9,420 nucleotides of DNA. Origin: Clostridiales bacterium (lineage in GTDB: Bacteria; Bacillota; Clostridia; Oscillospirales; Acutalibacteraceae). The notes below the pieces were generated by a model. It saw only the letters and a list, made by a program, of their open reading frames with translations, did no database searches and had not been told where the DNA came from. Shown piece by piece: positions 1-4,915 of the stretch. A program made the position numbers and the translations under genes. The stretch's first letter is position 1, and every line of letters begins with the position of its first letter. Location of the stretch: positions 1 to 9,420 of the forward strand of contig JAAVYX010000092.1 of assembly GCA_022791355.1 (NCBI GenBank), read 5' to 3'.

Positions 1-427
1 GGTGGAGACCTAAACAGAAGGGCATCTCCCCCTCCCCTGCGTTTTCTATGGTGAAGAGCTGGACGATGCCGCGGCCGGCCAGCTCATAGGAAAGAGTCAA
101 AACAAAATCAAAGGGATACGCGGATTTGGTAGAGGCGTCGGCCTTTAGCTGAAATACCGCCGCGTCGGTACGAGAGGAAAGCCTTTTGAAGGGCCGGGTG
201 CGGGCCAGCCCGTGCCGGGGCATCTCATAAGTCTGCTCCTCAATAACCGCTTTCCCATCCCGCAAACTGCCTACAATGGGGAATAAAATGGGCGCCTGTC
301 CCTTCCAGTACCGGGGATCTCCCCGCCAGAGATATTCGGTTCCATGCAGATCCCGCAAGGAAACCAGCTGGCCGCCCAGGGTATCGATCTGGGCGTATAC
401 CTGATTGTTGGTGATTTTTGTAAGCAT
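1..427 (-). CDS. Aldose 1-epimerase (galactose mutarotase-like, LacX/YeaD type), 5' part only
   Basis: The first 142 residues are present; the gene runs off the left edge. Aldose 1-epimerases interconvert alpha and beta anomers of sugars in the cytoplasm; LacX/YeaD-like members act on hexoses or hexose phosphates. The fragment shows the beta-sandwich N-terminus with the family signatures QAPILFPIVGSLRDG (about residues 44-58) and MPRHGLAR (69-76, with H72), and ends at PFCLGLH (136-142), where the family normally continues into a conserved HP. The start at 427 is supported by GAGGAGG at 433-439, five bases upstream. An intrinsic terminator ends only eight bases before that site, and the nearest good promoter (743-772) lies over 300 bases upstream, so expression may depend on read-through of a leader. 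The exact substrate cannot be told from this part. Confidence 0.85.
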   Translation of the reverse strand, partial: MLTKITNNQVYAQIDTLGGQLVSLRDLHGTEYLWRGDPRYWKGQAPILFPIVGSLRDGKAVIEEQTYEMPRHGLARTRPFKRLSSRTDAAVFQLKADASTKSAYPFDFVLTLSYELAGRGIVQLFTIENAGEGEMPFCLGLH

Positions 428-446
428 AAAGGCCTCCTCAATAGGT

Positions 447-467
447 AAAAAGACTTGCAAAAGCAAG
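447..467 (-). terminator. Intrinsic terminator/attenuator just upstream of the epimerase ribosome binding site
   Basis: On the minus strand CTTGC (463-467), loop TTTT, GCAAG (454-458), then TCTTTTT (447-453). The stem has only 5 bp, but the U-rich tail is good. The tail ends eight bases before GAGGAGG of the epimerase gene, so this hairpin would control read-through into that gene. Confidence 0.5.
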
Positions 468-736
468 GGGTTTGTTATACTATGTAAGCAAAGCTGAAAC
501 GGTAAATTGCACATGGTCGCAGACCGTGCATAAAGTCTCGGTATAATATGGCATACCGCCGTCCAGCGTTAGCGGCTTTCAATCGCAAACCGCTTTCCGT
601 TGAGGGACGTTCTGCATCCGGCGTTCCGGCCTGACTTTTGGCCTCTATTTGGAGTTCCAGTCCGTCCGATGTCCAAACCGCTAACGGAACGCATGGGCGC
701 GGGGGCATCCGTCGGATATCACAGCCGCTCTGCGAT
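447..736 (-). ncRNA. Candidate structured leader RNA or independent small RNA upstream of the epimerase gene
   Basis: Seen: a strong minus-strand promoter would start a transcript near 736, and an intrinsic terminator ends it near 447, so an RNA of about 290 nt is predicted. It is rich in complementary segments (minus strand 5' to 3'): GTTAGCGGTTT (about 675-685) can pair with AAAGCCGCTAAC (569-580); the overlapping GCGTTCCG can pair with CGGAACGC, and TTCCGTT with AACGGAA. These three pairings compete for one strand. Further hairpins are CGGTAT/ATACCG (about 541-559) and TGCACGGTC/GACC-AT-GTGCA (about 507-530). AGCGGTTTG occurs twice, and its GGTTTG could pair with CAAACC just before the terminator. 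A terminator right before the epimerase ribosome binding site is typical of riboswitch or attenuator leaders. I do not recognise a T-box, 6S, SRP, tmRNA, RNase P or known riboswitch signature. Only a 77-codon frame without a ribosome binding site overlaps it. Confidence 0.35.
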
Positions 737-742
737 TGTTAT

Positions 743-772
743 ATTATAGCATTGACAGGGCCTCCGCTTCAA
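743..772 (-). promoter_or_regulatory. Strong sigma-A-type promoter with extended -10, reading toward the epimerase gene
   Basis: On the minus strand: -35 TTGAAG (767-772), 18-bp spacer, -10 TATAAT (743-748) preceded by TGC, giving an extended -10 element. Predicted transcription start is near 736. It faces away from rpmB and is the best promoter in the divergent gap for the leftward genes. Confidence 0.6.
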
Positions 773-886
773 GCTGAAATCACGGGTAATCCGCCGGCCG
801 CGTCTCATTCGGCCGCATAAATATCCGGGTTTTCCGCCGCCGGTTTTATGGTATCTGTCCAAATTCCATTCTTTTGAAAAAAGCGC

Positions 887-915
887 TTGCAATTTGACAA
901 AAAGTCTGGTATTAT
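887..915 (+). promoter_or_regulatory. rpmB promoter
   Basis: -35 TTGCAA (887-892), 17-bp spacer, -10 TATTAT (910-915) preceded by TGG, which gives an extended -10 (TGN). Overlapping elements TTGACA (894-899) and TATAAC (913-918) are also present but are spaced too closely to each other. The 5' UTR would be about 35 nt. The stretch 773-886 shows only GC-rich short repeats (CGGCCG twice) and no gene. Confidence 0.6.
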
Positions 916-955
916 AACATTTGTTACTGTGACCATTAGAAGGAGGTGCAGACTT

Positions 956-1144
956 ATGGCTAAGTGCGATATCTGCAGTAAAGAGGTTTCTTTTGGCATC
1001 AAGGTTTCCCATTCCCATCGCCGTTCGAACCGGACTTGGAAGCCCAACGTAAAGCGCGTAAAGGCGATCGTTAACGGTACTCCCTGCCGCATCAACGCCT
1101 GCACCCGTTGCCTTCGTTCCGGTAAAGTCACCCGGGCGGTGTAA
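956..1144 (+). CDS. rpmB: 50S ribosomal protein L28
   Basis: A 62-residue basic protein of normal bacterial L28 length. It is a component of the large ribosomal subunit. The sequence opens MAKCDICSKEV and carries the L28 core with SHSHRRSNRTWKPNV (about residues 18-32). Two CxxC pairs, C4/C7 and C49/C52, are the zinc-ribbon cysteines of the zinc-binding (C+) form of L28. The start at 956 is fixed by AAGGAGGTG at 940-948 with seven bases of spacing; longer readings upstream have no ribosome binding site and add non-family sequence. The gene is monocistronic: its own promoter lies at 887-915 and a terminator follows at 1179-1210. In many bacteria zinc-dependent L28 has a zinc-independent paralogue under Zur control; none is visible in this window. 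Confidence 0.97.
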   Translation: MAKCDICSKEVSFGIKVSHSHRRSNRTWKPNVKRVKAIVNGTPCRINACTRCLRSGKVTRAV

Positions 1145-1178
1145 TCGGAACCAGAATACATCCATACAGAACCAGATG

Positions 1179-1210
1179 AACCGACAGTCGATTCCGGCTG
1201 TCGGTTTTTT
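1179..1210 (+). terminator. Intrinsic terminator of rpmB
   Basis: AACCGACAG (1179-1187) pairs with CTGTCGGTT (1198-1206), 9 bp with a 10-nt loop, running into a T6 tract (1205-1210). Confidence 0.85.
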
Positions 1211-1287
1211 CTTATTTTCCCCATAATTTCCGGCCGATGGCCGCGCCTTTTTCGTATAAGCCCTACAGACAGCGGAAAACTAAAAGA

Positions 1288-1301
1288 GCCGTGCAAACGG
1301 C
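1288..1301 (+). other. Small GNRA-loop hairpin in the 5' UTR of the micro-protein pair
   Basis: GCCGT (1288-1292), GCAA tetraloop, ACGGC (1297-1301) lies directly before the ribosome binding site AAGGGAG (1304-1310) of the first small gene. It may stabilise the mRNA or tune initiation. No convincing promoter was found between 1211 and 1287; a second small stem (CGGCC/GGCCG, 1231-1243) followed by T5 may be a backup terminator for rpmB. Confidence 0.25.
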
Positions 1302-1319
1302 GGAAGGGAGAATGGTACT

Positions 1320-1496
1320 ATGGGAAAAAAATACCGGGAGCTCTTTGATCTCATTGAAGCCGACGGTCAGGCCAAGCAGTATTTCGACAAGCTGCCCGAC
1401 TATGTGCAGGAAACCCTTTGTCAGCGGGCCGGGCGGGTCAATTCCTTCGAAAGCTTACAGGACTATGCCCAGAACCTGACTCGAGGAGACAACTAA
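1320..1496 (+). CDS. Small conserved-type protein of unknown function (58 aa), first of a paralogous pair
   Basis: Encodes 58 residues starting MGKKYRELFDLIEADG and ending NLTRGDN. Ribosome binding site AAGGGAG (1304-1310) lies nine bases upstream of the ATG. There is no signal peptide, no membrane segment and no cysteine pair; the composition is that of a soluble helical micro-protein. Its central part (YFDKLPDYVQETL..., about residues 22-34, then NSFESLQDYAQNL, about 41-53) aligns without gaps to the product of the next gene: both have YF, two residues, LP, a hydrophobic helix and a final amphipathic helix ending in NL or HL. I recall similar short hypothetical proteins in gut Clostridia, but know no function. 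The stop codon overlaps the next start (TAATG), so the two are translationally coupled. Confidence 0.75.
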   Translation: MGKKYRELFDLIEADGQAKQYFDKLPDYVQETLCQRAGRVNSFESLQDYAQNLTRGDN

Positions 1497-1681
1497 TGGG
1501 CGCGGATCCCTTGGAGCTTTGCTCCTTTGAAAATCATGATTATCAGATACGTCCCGAGCTGCGGGAGTATTTCGGCCGGCTGCCCATTCATGTTAAAACC
1601 GCGATTTTGGCCTCCGGCGCGGAAATCACCACCTTGGGCGAGCTGATGCAAATCGCAGAGCACTTAAAATTGAAAGGATAG
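1496..1681 (+). CDS. Small protein of unknown function (61 aa), second of a paralogous pair
   Basis: Encodes 61 residues starting MGADPLELCSFENHDYQI. The ATG at 1496 overlaps the preceding stop codon (TAATG) and has GAGGAGA at about 1483-1489, six bases upstream; the in-frame ATG at 1418 lies inside the upstream gene and has no such site. From about residue 25 the protein reads YFGRLPIHVKTAIL and then TLGELMQIAEHLKLKG, matching the spacing and hydrophobic pattern of its upstream neighbour. Its N-terminus differs, with an acidic and aromatic stretch. There is no signal peptide or membrane segment. The overlap and shared pattern suggest an old tandem duplication, with two proteins made in a fixed ratio that may form a heteromer (inference). 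The following hairpin at 1699-1723 ends the unit. Confidence 0.75.
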   Translation: MGADPLELCSFENHDYQIRPELREYFGRLPIHVKTAILASGAEITTLGELMQIAEHLKLKG

Positions 1682-1698
1682 GAACCGCAGCCTAGGAA

Positions 1699-1730
1699 GG
1701 AAGGCCGTTTACAGCGGCCTTCCCCCCTTT
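1699..1730 (+). terminator. Terminator of the micro-protein pair
   Basis: GGAAGGCCG (1699-1707), 7-nt loop, CGGCCTTCC (1715-1723), a perfect 9-bp stem followed by CCCCTTT and one more T. The tail is mixed C/T rather than a pure U-run, so efficiency is uncertain. Confidence 0.65.
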
Positions 1731-1756
1731 TCAGCTTAAATCATTCGCTCGTATGC

Positions 1757-1772
1757 TATCTCCTTGGAGATA
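1757..1772. repeat. Perfect short inverted repeat upstream of the ZIP transporter
   Basis: TATCTCC (1757-1763), two-base centre, GGAGATA (1766-1772). It could be a dimeric repressor operator or an RNA hairpin. It lies about 200 bp upstream of the transporter promoter, so a direct operator role is doubtful. Confidence 0.3.
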
Positions 1773-1785
1773 TGGGTTTACAAAG

Positions 1786-1877
1786 GAAACCTTGGTAGAC
1801 CGCCTTGTCTTAGAGTTGTCTTAAGATCAGTCTCCCGTAAGACAATCTTAAGCCGTTCGGCAGAGCGGCTAGGTTTC
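1786..1877. repeat. Compact element of nested inverted repeats
   Basis: A 92-bp segment in the 390-bp gap before the transporter. GAAACCT (1786-1792) pairs with AGGTTTC (1871-1877) as an outer stem. Inside, TTGTCTTA occurs twice (1805-1812, 1816-1823), and either copy pairs over 8 bp with TAAGACAA (1838-1845). CTTAAGAT (1820-1827) alternatively pairs with ATCTTAAG (1845-1852). AGCCG (1851-1855) pairs with CGGCT (1866-1870). No protein gene is supported on either strand. The density of matched arms suggests a folded RNA or a dispersed intergenic repeat. The strand cannot be decided because every arm is self-complementary. Confidence 0.45.
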
Positions 1878-1965
1878 ACCCGCCAAATCCAAGAAGGCCG
1901 CCAGGTTCCTATTCGCTCCGTTGGCCGCTGCCACGCCTATTGTCTCCTGCGAGTAGATAGCGGCA

Positions 1966-1994
1966 TTGACAAGAACAAACGGCTGGCTTATACT
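1966..1994 (+). promoter_or_regulatory. Near-consensus promoter of the ZIP transporter gene
   Basis: -35 TTGACA (1966-1971), exactly 17 bp, -10 TATACT (1989-1994). Start expected near 2001, leaving a 75-nt 5' UTR. I see no recognisable Zur, Fur or MntR box at the promoter. Confidence 0.8.
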
Positions 1995-2075
1995 GAAAAT
2001 GTACGCAGGCTCTTTACATAGTTTTACGCTGACATATCCATATATGCGGGATAATCATACAAGGAGGCGGTAAAA

Positions 2076-2870
2076 ATGGATTGGAGTGCGCTGGGCTGGG
2101 CCGCCGGCGGAACGGGCTTCACCTTTTTGATGACGGCGTTGGGCGCCGCTATGGTTTTTTTCTTTCACAAGAGAACCGGCGATAATATCCAACGCGTTTT
2201 CTTAGGCTTTGCCGCAGGTGTCATGATCGCCGCGTCGGTATGGAGTCTGCTGATTCCGGCTATCGAGGAAACCGAGGCGTCCGGCCGGCCAGGCTGGATT
2301 CCCGCTGCCGGAGGACTGATTCTGGGCGCGGCCTTCCTGCTTCTGATGGATAAGCTGCTGCCCCATCTGCATCCGGGAGCTTCCCAGGCCGAGGGGCCGC
2401 ATGTATCCGTAAAACGCACCACCCTGCTGGTGCTGGCCGTTACCCTGCATAATATTCCGGAAGGCATGGCTGTGGGACTTTCCTTCGCCCGAGCCGCCCA
2501 AGAAGGCGATTCCGCTTATTATGCCGGCGCGATGGCGCTGGCTATCGGCATGGGTATCCAAAATTTTCCTGAGGGCGCGGCCATTTCCTTGCCCCTTCGT
2601 CAGGAAGGTCTCTCCACCGGGCGCAGCTTTGTATACGGTGCTCTTTCCGGCTTGGTGGAGCTCGTCTTCGGCATTCTGGTCGTACTGGCGGCCGGCGCTA
2701 TCCAGCCTTATATGCCCTGGATGCTCAGCTTTGCCGCCGGAGCTATGCTTTACGTGGTGGTTGAGGAGCTGATCCCAGAAGCTCATCTGGGCGAGCACTC
2801 CCATACCGGTACGCTGGGCGTGCTTGTAGGCTTTTTGGGCATGATGATATTGGACACCGCTCTGGGTTAA
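2076..2870 (+). CDS. ZIP-family divalent metal transporter (GufA/ZupT-like)
   Basis: A 264-residue integral membrane protein of usual length for bacterial ZIP carriers, which import Zn2+ and often Fe2+, Mn2+ or Co2+ into the cytoplasm. About eight hydrophobic segments are visible, for example near residues 9-30, 40-62, 76-91, 115-137, 147-171, 186-207, 213-231 and 245-262. The binuclear metal-site motifs are HNIPEG (125-130) and QNFPEG (162-167), with EELIPEAH (230-237) in a later helix. Q at the first position of the second motif, where ZupT has H, is usual for the GufA subgroup. HLH (97-99), H109 and H241/H243 sit in loops and may bind metal. AAGGAGG at 2061-2067, eight bases upstream, supports the start. 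It is a single-gene unit with its own promoter (1966-1994) and terminator (2923-2965). Metal preference cannot be read from the sequence. Confidence 0.92.
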   Translation: MDWSALGWAAGGTGFTFLMTALGAAMVFFFHKRTGDNIQRVFLGFAAGVMIAASVWSLLIPAIEETEASGRPGWIPAAGGLILGAAFLLLMDKLLPHLHPGASQAEGPHVSVKRTTLLVLAVTLHNIPEGMAVGLSFARAAQEGDSAYYAGAMALAIGMGIQNFPEGAAISLPLRQEGLSTGRSFVYGALSGLVELVFGILVVLAAGAIQPYMPWMLSFAAGAMLYVVVEELIPEAHLGEHSHTGTLGVLVGFLGMMILDTALG

Positions 2871-2922
2871 CTTTCTCGATTGGACGAACAGCAGCGGCCT
2901 ATGCGCCCCCTTATATATGCGC

Positions 2923-2965
2923 GTAAAGGCTTCTGCCGGTTAATATAATCGGCGGAAGCTTTTAC
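2923..2965 (+). terminator. Terminator of the ZIP transporter gene
   Basis: 2923-2938 pairs with 2950-2965 over 16 bp including two G-T pairs (core GCTTC/GAAGC and GCCG/CGGC), with an 11-nt AT-rich loop. The 3' arm ends in TTTTAC followed by AATTACT, so the U-run forms part of the stem. The loop contains TATAAT (2944-2949), which could be a chance -10 element for a short downstream transcript. Confidence 0.65.
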
Positions 2966-2982
2966 AATTACTAAAAGCAATC

Positions 2983-3014
2983 TGTAAAACGACCGTCCGT
3001 CGGGGCCGTTTACA
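2983..3014. repeat. Inverted repeat between the transporter and lipoprotein genes
   Basis: TGTAAAACG (2983-2991) pairs with CGTTTACA (3007-3014) with one bulged A. CCG/CGG inside extends the stem. GTCCGT in its loop (2995-3000) is also complementary to ACGGAC (3037-3042), which could give an alternative fold. Confidence 0.35.
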
Positions 3015-3027
3015 TTTAAAACATTTG

Positions 3028-3089
3028 CCCGCCAAAACGGACAGATGCGCAAAAAGCAGCTGCAAAGCTGCTATTTTTTATTTGGCGGG
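3028..3089. terminator. Terminator hairpin enclosed by a second 9-bp inverted repeat
   Basis: Inner hairpin AGCAGC (3055-3060), loop TGCAAA, GCTGCT (3067-3072), followed by A and T6. On the opposite strand the same stem is followed by TTTTT, so it could act in both directions. The outer arms CCCGCCAAA (3028-3036) and TTTGGCGGG (3081-3089) are a perfect 9-bp match. No coding sequence ends nearby on the plus strand, so this is either a second terminator for the transporter or the end of a short RNA. Confidence 0.55.
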
Positions 3090-3173
3090 TATGAAGCCGG
3101 AAAATATGCCGATACTATCAGTGCCAACATCCATGCACATCATAAACGTATTTTTATAACGGAGGTTTTATCC

Positions 3174-3455
3174 ATGATCAGCAAAAAAGCAAAAGCCGCG
3201 GCTTTGGCCGCCGCTATGATTCTCACTGCCGGACTGTTGTCCTCCTGCTCCAAAGCCGAGGACGAGGTCAGCAGTATGGTTTCCCAGGGCAAAAACGATT
3301 TAAGCAGCGCGGCTTCCGATATCAAGAGCGGCGCGAGCGAGGTGGGTTCCAAGGCGGGCGAGATCGTCAGCGGCGCCGAATCAAACCTGTCCAGCATGGG
3401 TTCTAACGGCAAAGTGGACAGCGACAATTCCGGCGGTTCGATTACCTCGAAATAA
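3174..3455 (+). CDS. Small serine/glycine-rich lipoprotein of unknown function
   Basis: A 93-residue predicted lipoprotein. The N-terminus has basic residues (MISKKAKAA), a hydrophobic core (about residues 8-22) and the lipobox LSSC with C25 as the lipidated cysteine, so the mature 69-residue protein would be anchored to the outer face of the membrane. The mature part is low in complexity: Ser, Gly, Ala, Asp and Lys dominate, with a loose repeated pattern of SGA/SKAGE-type segments (about residues 48-82) that could form an amphipathic helix. I recognise no enzyme domain. The ATG at 3174 is chosen because GGAGG (3161-3165) lies eight bases upstream and a classical signal sequence begins there; a longer reading from 3045 has no ribosome binding site and crosses the terminator. 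No clear promoter was found. A hairpin overlapping the stop codon and a second, stronger one follow. Confidence 0.8.
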   Translation: MISKKAKAAALAAAMILTAGLLSSCSKAEDEVSSMVSQGKNDLSSAASDIKSGASEVGSKAGEIVSGAESNLSSMGSNGKVDSDNSGGSITSK

Positions 3456-3472
3456 GAGCGCCGCTTCTTATT
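3451..3472 (+). terminator. Hairpin overlapping the lipoprotein stop codon
   Basis: AATAAGAGC (3451-3459), loop GCC, GCTTCTTATT (3463-3472), 9 bp with one bulged T. It includes the TAA stop at 3453-3455. It lacks a U-tail, so it is more likely an mRNA 3' protective fold than a terminator on its own. Confidence 0.35.
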
Positions 3473-3479
3473 ACAGAGA

Positions 3480-3517
3480 GTAACCCCCCGGCGCAGCCGC
3501 GCCGGGGGGGGGGTTAC
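3480..3517 (+). terminator. Very GC-rich hairpin with a ten-G homopolymer
   Basis: GTAA-C6-GGCGC (3480-3494), loop AGCC, GCGCC-G10-TTAC (3499-3517). The arms match except that the 5' arm has six C and the 3' arm ten G, so four G are unpaired. There is no U-tail, but the stem would be extremely stable and would bound the lipoprotein mRNA. The extra G residues look like slippage expansion, or a sequencing or assembly error. Confidence 0.5.
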
Positions 3518-3545
3518 TTATATCCTTTGCGTAAATTTTTGCGAG

Positions 3546-3559
3546 GCCCTCTAGAGGGC
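3546..3559. repeat. Perfect 14-bp palindrome
   Basis: GCCCTCTAGAGGGC is a perfect palindrome with no spacer and no U-tail. It may be a protein binding site or a small cruciform or hairpin. It sits at the GC-rich start of an otherwise AT-rich gap (3518-3793) in which I see no gene. Confidence 0.35.
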
Positions 3560-3610
3560 GTTTGAATACGTCAAAAAATGATATACAGTCCTTTGGCTTA
3601 CTCCCCAGGT

Positions 3611-3640
3611 TTGATTATACGTAAAATATAGGGTTTATAT
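3611..3640 (+). promoter_or_regulatory. Possible promoter of the glycosyltransferase gene
   Basis: TTGATT (3611-3616), 18 bp, TTATAT (3635-3640) in an AT-rich stretch. Several other AT-rich hexamers (for example in 3661-3700) could serve instead, so the choice is uncertain. The 5' UTR would be about 145 nt. Confidence 0.3.
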
Positions 3641-3793
3641 ATGATCGGCCATAATGGTCATAATATAAATATAGAATATACGAAAAAAACCATTTATATA
3701 CAGTTTAAACAAAGGCGGATACGCACACATCTTTCCCCTTTCCCGCATAGGCTGAATTAAATTCGTCTACAATCCGGAAAGGGGCCGATTGGA

Positions 3794-4885
3794 TTGGCAA
3801 CCATCAGCTTGTGTATGATTGTACGGGATGAGGAAGCCGTGCTGGACCGGTGCCTTGCATCGGCGGCGGCGCTGGCCGACGAGATCGTCATTGTAGATAC
3901 CGGCTCGGCCGACCGCACCAAAGAAATCGCCGGACGTTATACCGACCGCATCTATGACTTCGCCTGGATCGATGATTTTTCTGCCGCCCGCAATTTTTCC
4001 TTTTCCAAGGGGACAAAAGATTACCTCATGTGGCTGGATGCCGACGACGTTATCGAACCCGGGGACCTGACGGCCTTTCTCGCTCTCAAGCAGGAACTGA
4101 CCTGCCAAACCGATCTGGTCATGTCGCCCTACCATACCGCCCTGGACTCGGAGGGCCAGCCCCTGTTCACCTATTATCGGGAACGTCTGCTGCGGCGGGA
4201 GGCCGGCTTTCTCTGGCAGGGCGCGGTGCATGAGGCCATTCCGCCGGCTGGGCGCATCGTCTACACCGAAGCGGCCGTCACCCATCGAAAGGAAAGGACG
4301 GCCGACCCCGACCGCAATCTGCGTATTTTTCGAAAGCTGCTGGCCGCCGGCAAGCGGTTGGACCCCAGGGAGCAGTTCTATTATGCGCAGGAGCTCTATG
4401 GCCACAAGGAATACCGGCAGGCCAAAGAGGTTCTCCTGACCTTCCTGCGGGAGGACGAGGGCTGGGTGGAAAATAAAATCGAGGGCTGCCGTCACCTGGC
4501 TTTCTGTTATCTGGCCGAGGGCCGGCGAGACCAGGCTCTCGCCGCCCTTTTCGCCAGCTTTCGCTACGACCTGCCCCGAGCCGAGATTCTTTGCGAAATC
4601 GGACAGCTGTTTTTAGAAGAAGGGGCGCTCCAGCAGGCGATTTATTGGTACAAGCAGGCCCTGTCGGTCCACCGGCAGGATGCCACCGGCGCTTTTGTAC
4701 TGCCCGACTGCTACAACTATCTTCCCTCCATACAGCTCTGTGTCTGCTATGACCGCATGGGCAATCGGGCGCTGGCCGAGGAATACAACGAGCAGGCCGG
4801 CCGATACAAGCCGCTGGATAAGGTTTATCTCCATAATAAAGCCTATTTTTCCGCTTTGCGGACTGAAAAAAAGCCGCCGTCATAG
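3794..4885 (+). CDS. Family 2 glycosyltransferase with TPR-like C-terminal half (SunS-like)
   Basis: A 363-residue cytoplasmic protein without signal or membrane segments. The N-terminal GT-A domain (about residues 3-165) opens with ISLCMIVRDEE, has the nucleotide-sugar binding DTGS (35-38), the SAARNFSFSKG stretch (63-73), the metal-binding DADD (82-85) and WQGAVHE (141-147). These are marks of the GT2 subgroup containing SunS, which glycosylates the bacteriocin sublancin; most relatives have unknown acceptors. The C-terminal half (about 195-340) is helical with TPR-like units, for example QFYYAQELYGHKEYRQAKEV and IGQLFLEEGALQQAIYWYKQ, likely for acceptor or partner binding. Initiation is at TTG (3794): it gives the family N-terminus directly, AAAGGGG (3778-3784) lies nine bases upstream, and the next in-frame ATG would cut into the first strand. 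No bacteriocin precursor or other sugar gene is adjacent, so the substrate is unknown. Confidence 0.88.
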   Translation: MATISLCMIVRDEEAVLDRCLASAAALADEIVIVDTGSADRTKEIAGRYTDRIYDFAWIDDFSAARNFSFSKGTKDYLMWLDADDVIEPGDLTAFLALKQELTCQTDLVMSPYHTALDSEGQPLFTYYRERLLRREAGFLWQGAVHEAIPPAGRIVYTEAAVTHRKERTADPDRNLRIFRKLLAAGKRLDPREQFYYAQELYGHKEYRQAKEVLLTFLREDEGWVENKIEGCRHLAFCYLAEGRRDQALAALFASFRYDLPRAEILCEIGQLFLEEGALQQAIYWYKQALSVHRQDATGAFVLPDCYNYLPSIQLCVCYDRMGNRALAEEYNEQAGRYKPLDKVYLHNKAYFSALRTEKKPPS

Positions 4886-4897
4886 ACGGCGGCTTTT
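4866..4897. terminator. Bidirectional terminator between the convergent glycosyltransferase and protease genes
   Basis: AAAAGCCGCCGTC (4869-4881), 3-nt loop, GACGGCGGCTTTT (4885-4897), a perfect 13-bp stem overlapping the glycosyltransferase stop codon. On the minus strand the same stem ends in a T7 run (4866-4872), so it works well for the protease transcript and also for the plus strand with T4. Confidence 0.85.
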
Positions 4898-4915
4898 ACA
4901 GATAGCCGCGCGGGG

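Noticed and set aside
605..635. Resemblance of minus-strand GTCAGGCCGGAAC...GCAG to the SRP RNA domain IV core
   Set aside because: The GGAA tetraloop and the asymmetric internal loop do not line up and the spacing is wrong, so it is treated as chance.
475..708. 77-codon open frame on the minus strand in the gap left of rpmB
   Set aside because: It has no ribosome binding site, its composition is not protein-like, and it overlaps the inverted repeats of the candidate structured RNA.
805..1296. Long open frames on the minus strand opposite rpmB (719-1165 and 805-1296)
   Set aside because: They are antisense to a certain ribosomal protein gene and its terminator, with no family resemblance.
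1764..2021. 85-codon plus-strand open frame in the gap before the ZIP transporter
   Set aside because: It crosses the nested inverted repeats and the transporter promoter, has no ribosome binding site, and its translation is Arg-rich and shadow-like.
1868..2060. Open stretch of about 60 codons on the minus strand ending near 1868, which reads like a protein end (…NLAAFLDLAGET)
   Set aside because: There is no start codon with a ribosome binding site and it runs through the transporter promoter. It may be a relic or part of a dispersed repeat, but cannot be supported as a gene.
3045..3173. 43-residue N-terminal extension of the lipoprotein
   Set aside because: It crosses a terminator, lacks a ribosome binding site and would bury the signal peptide.
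3794..4885. Bacteriocin glycosylation cluster, based on SunS resemblance
   Set aside because: No precursor peptide, ABC exporter or thiol-disulfide oxidoreductase gene is nearby.
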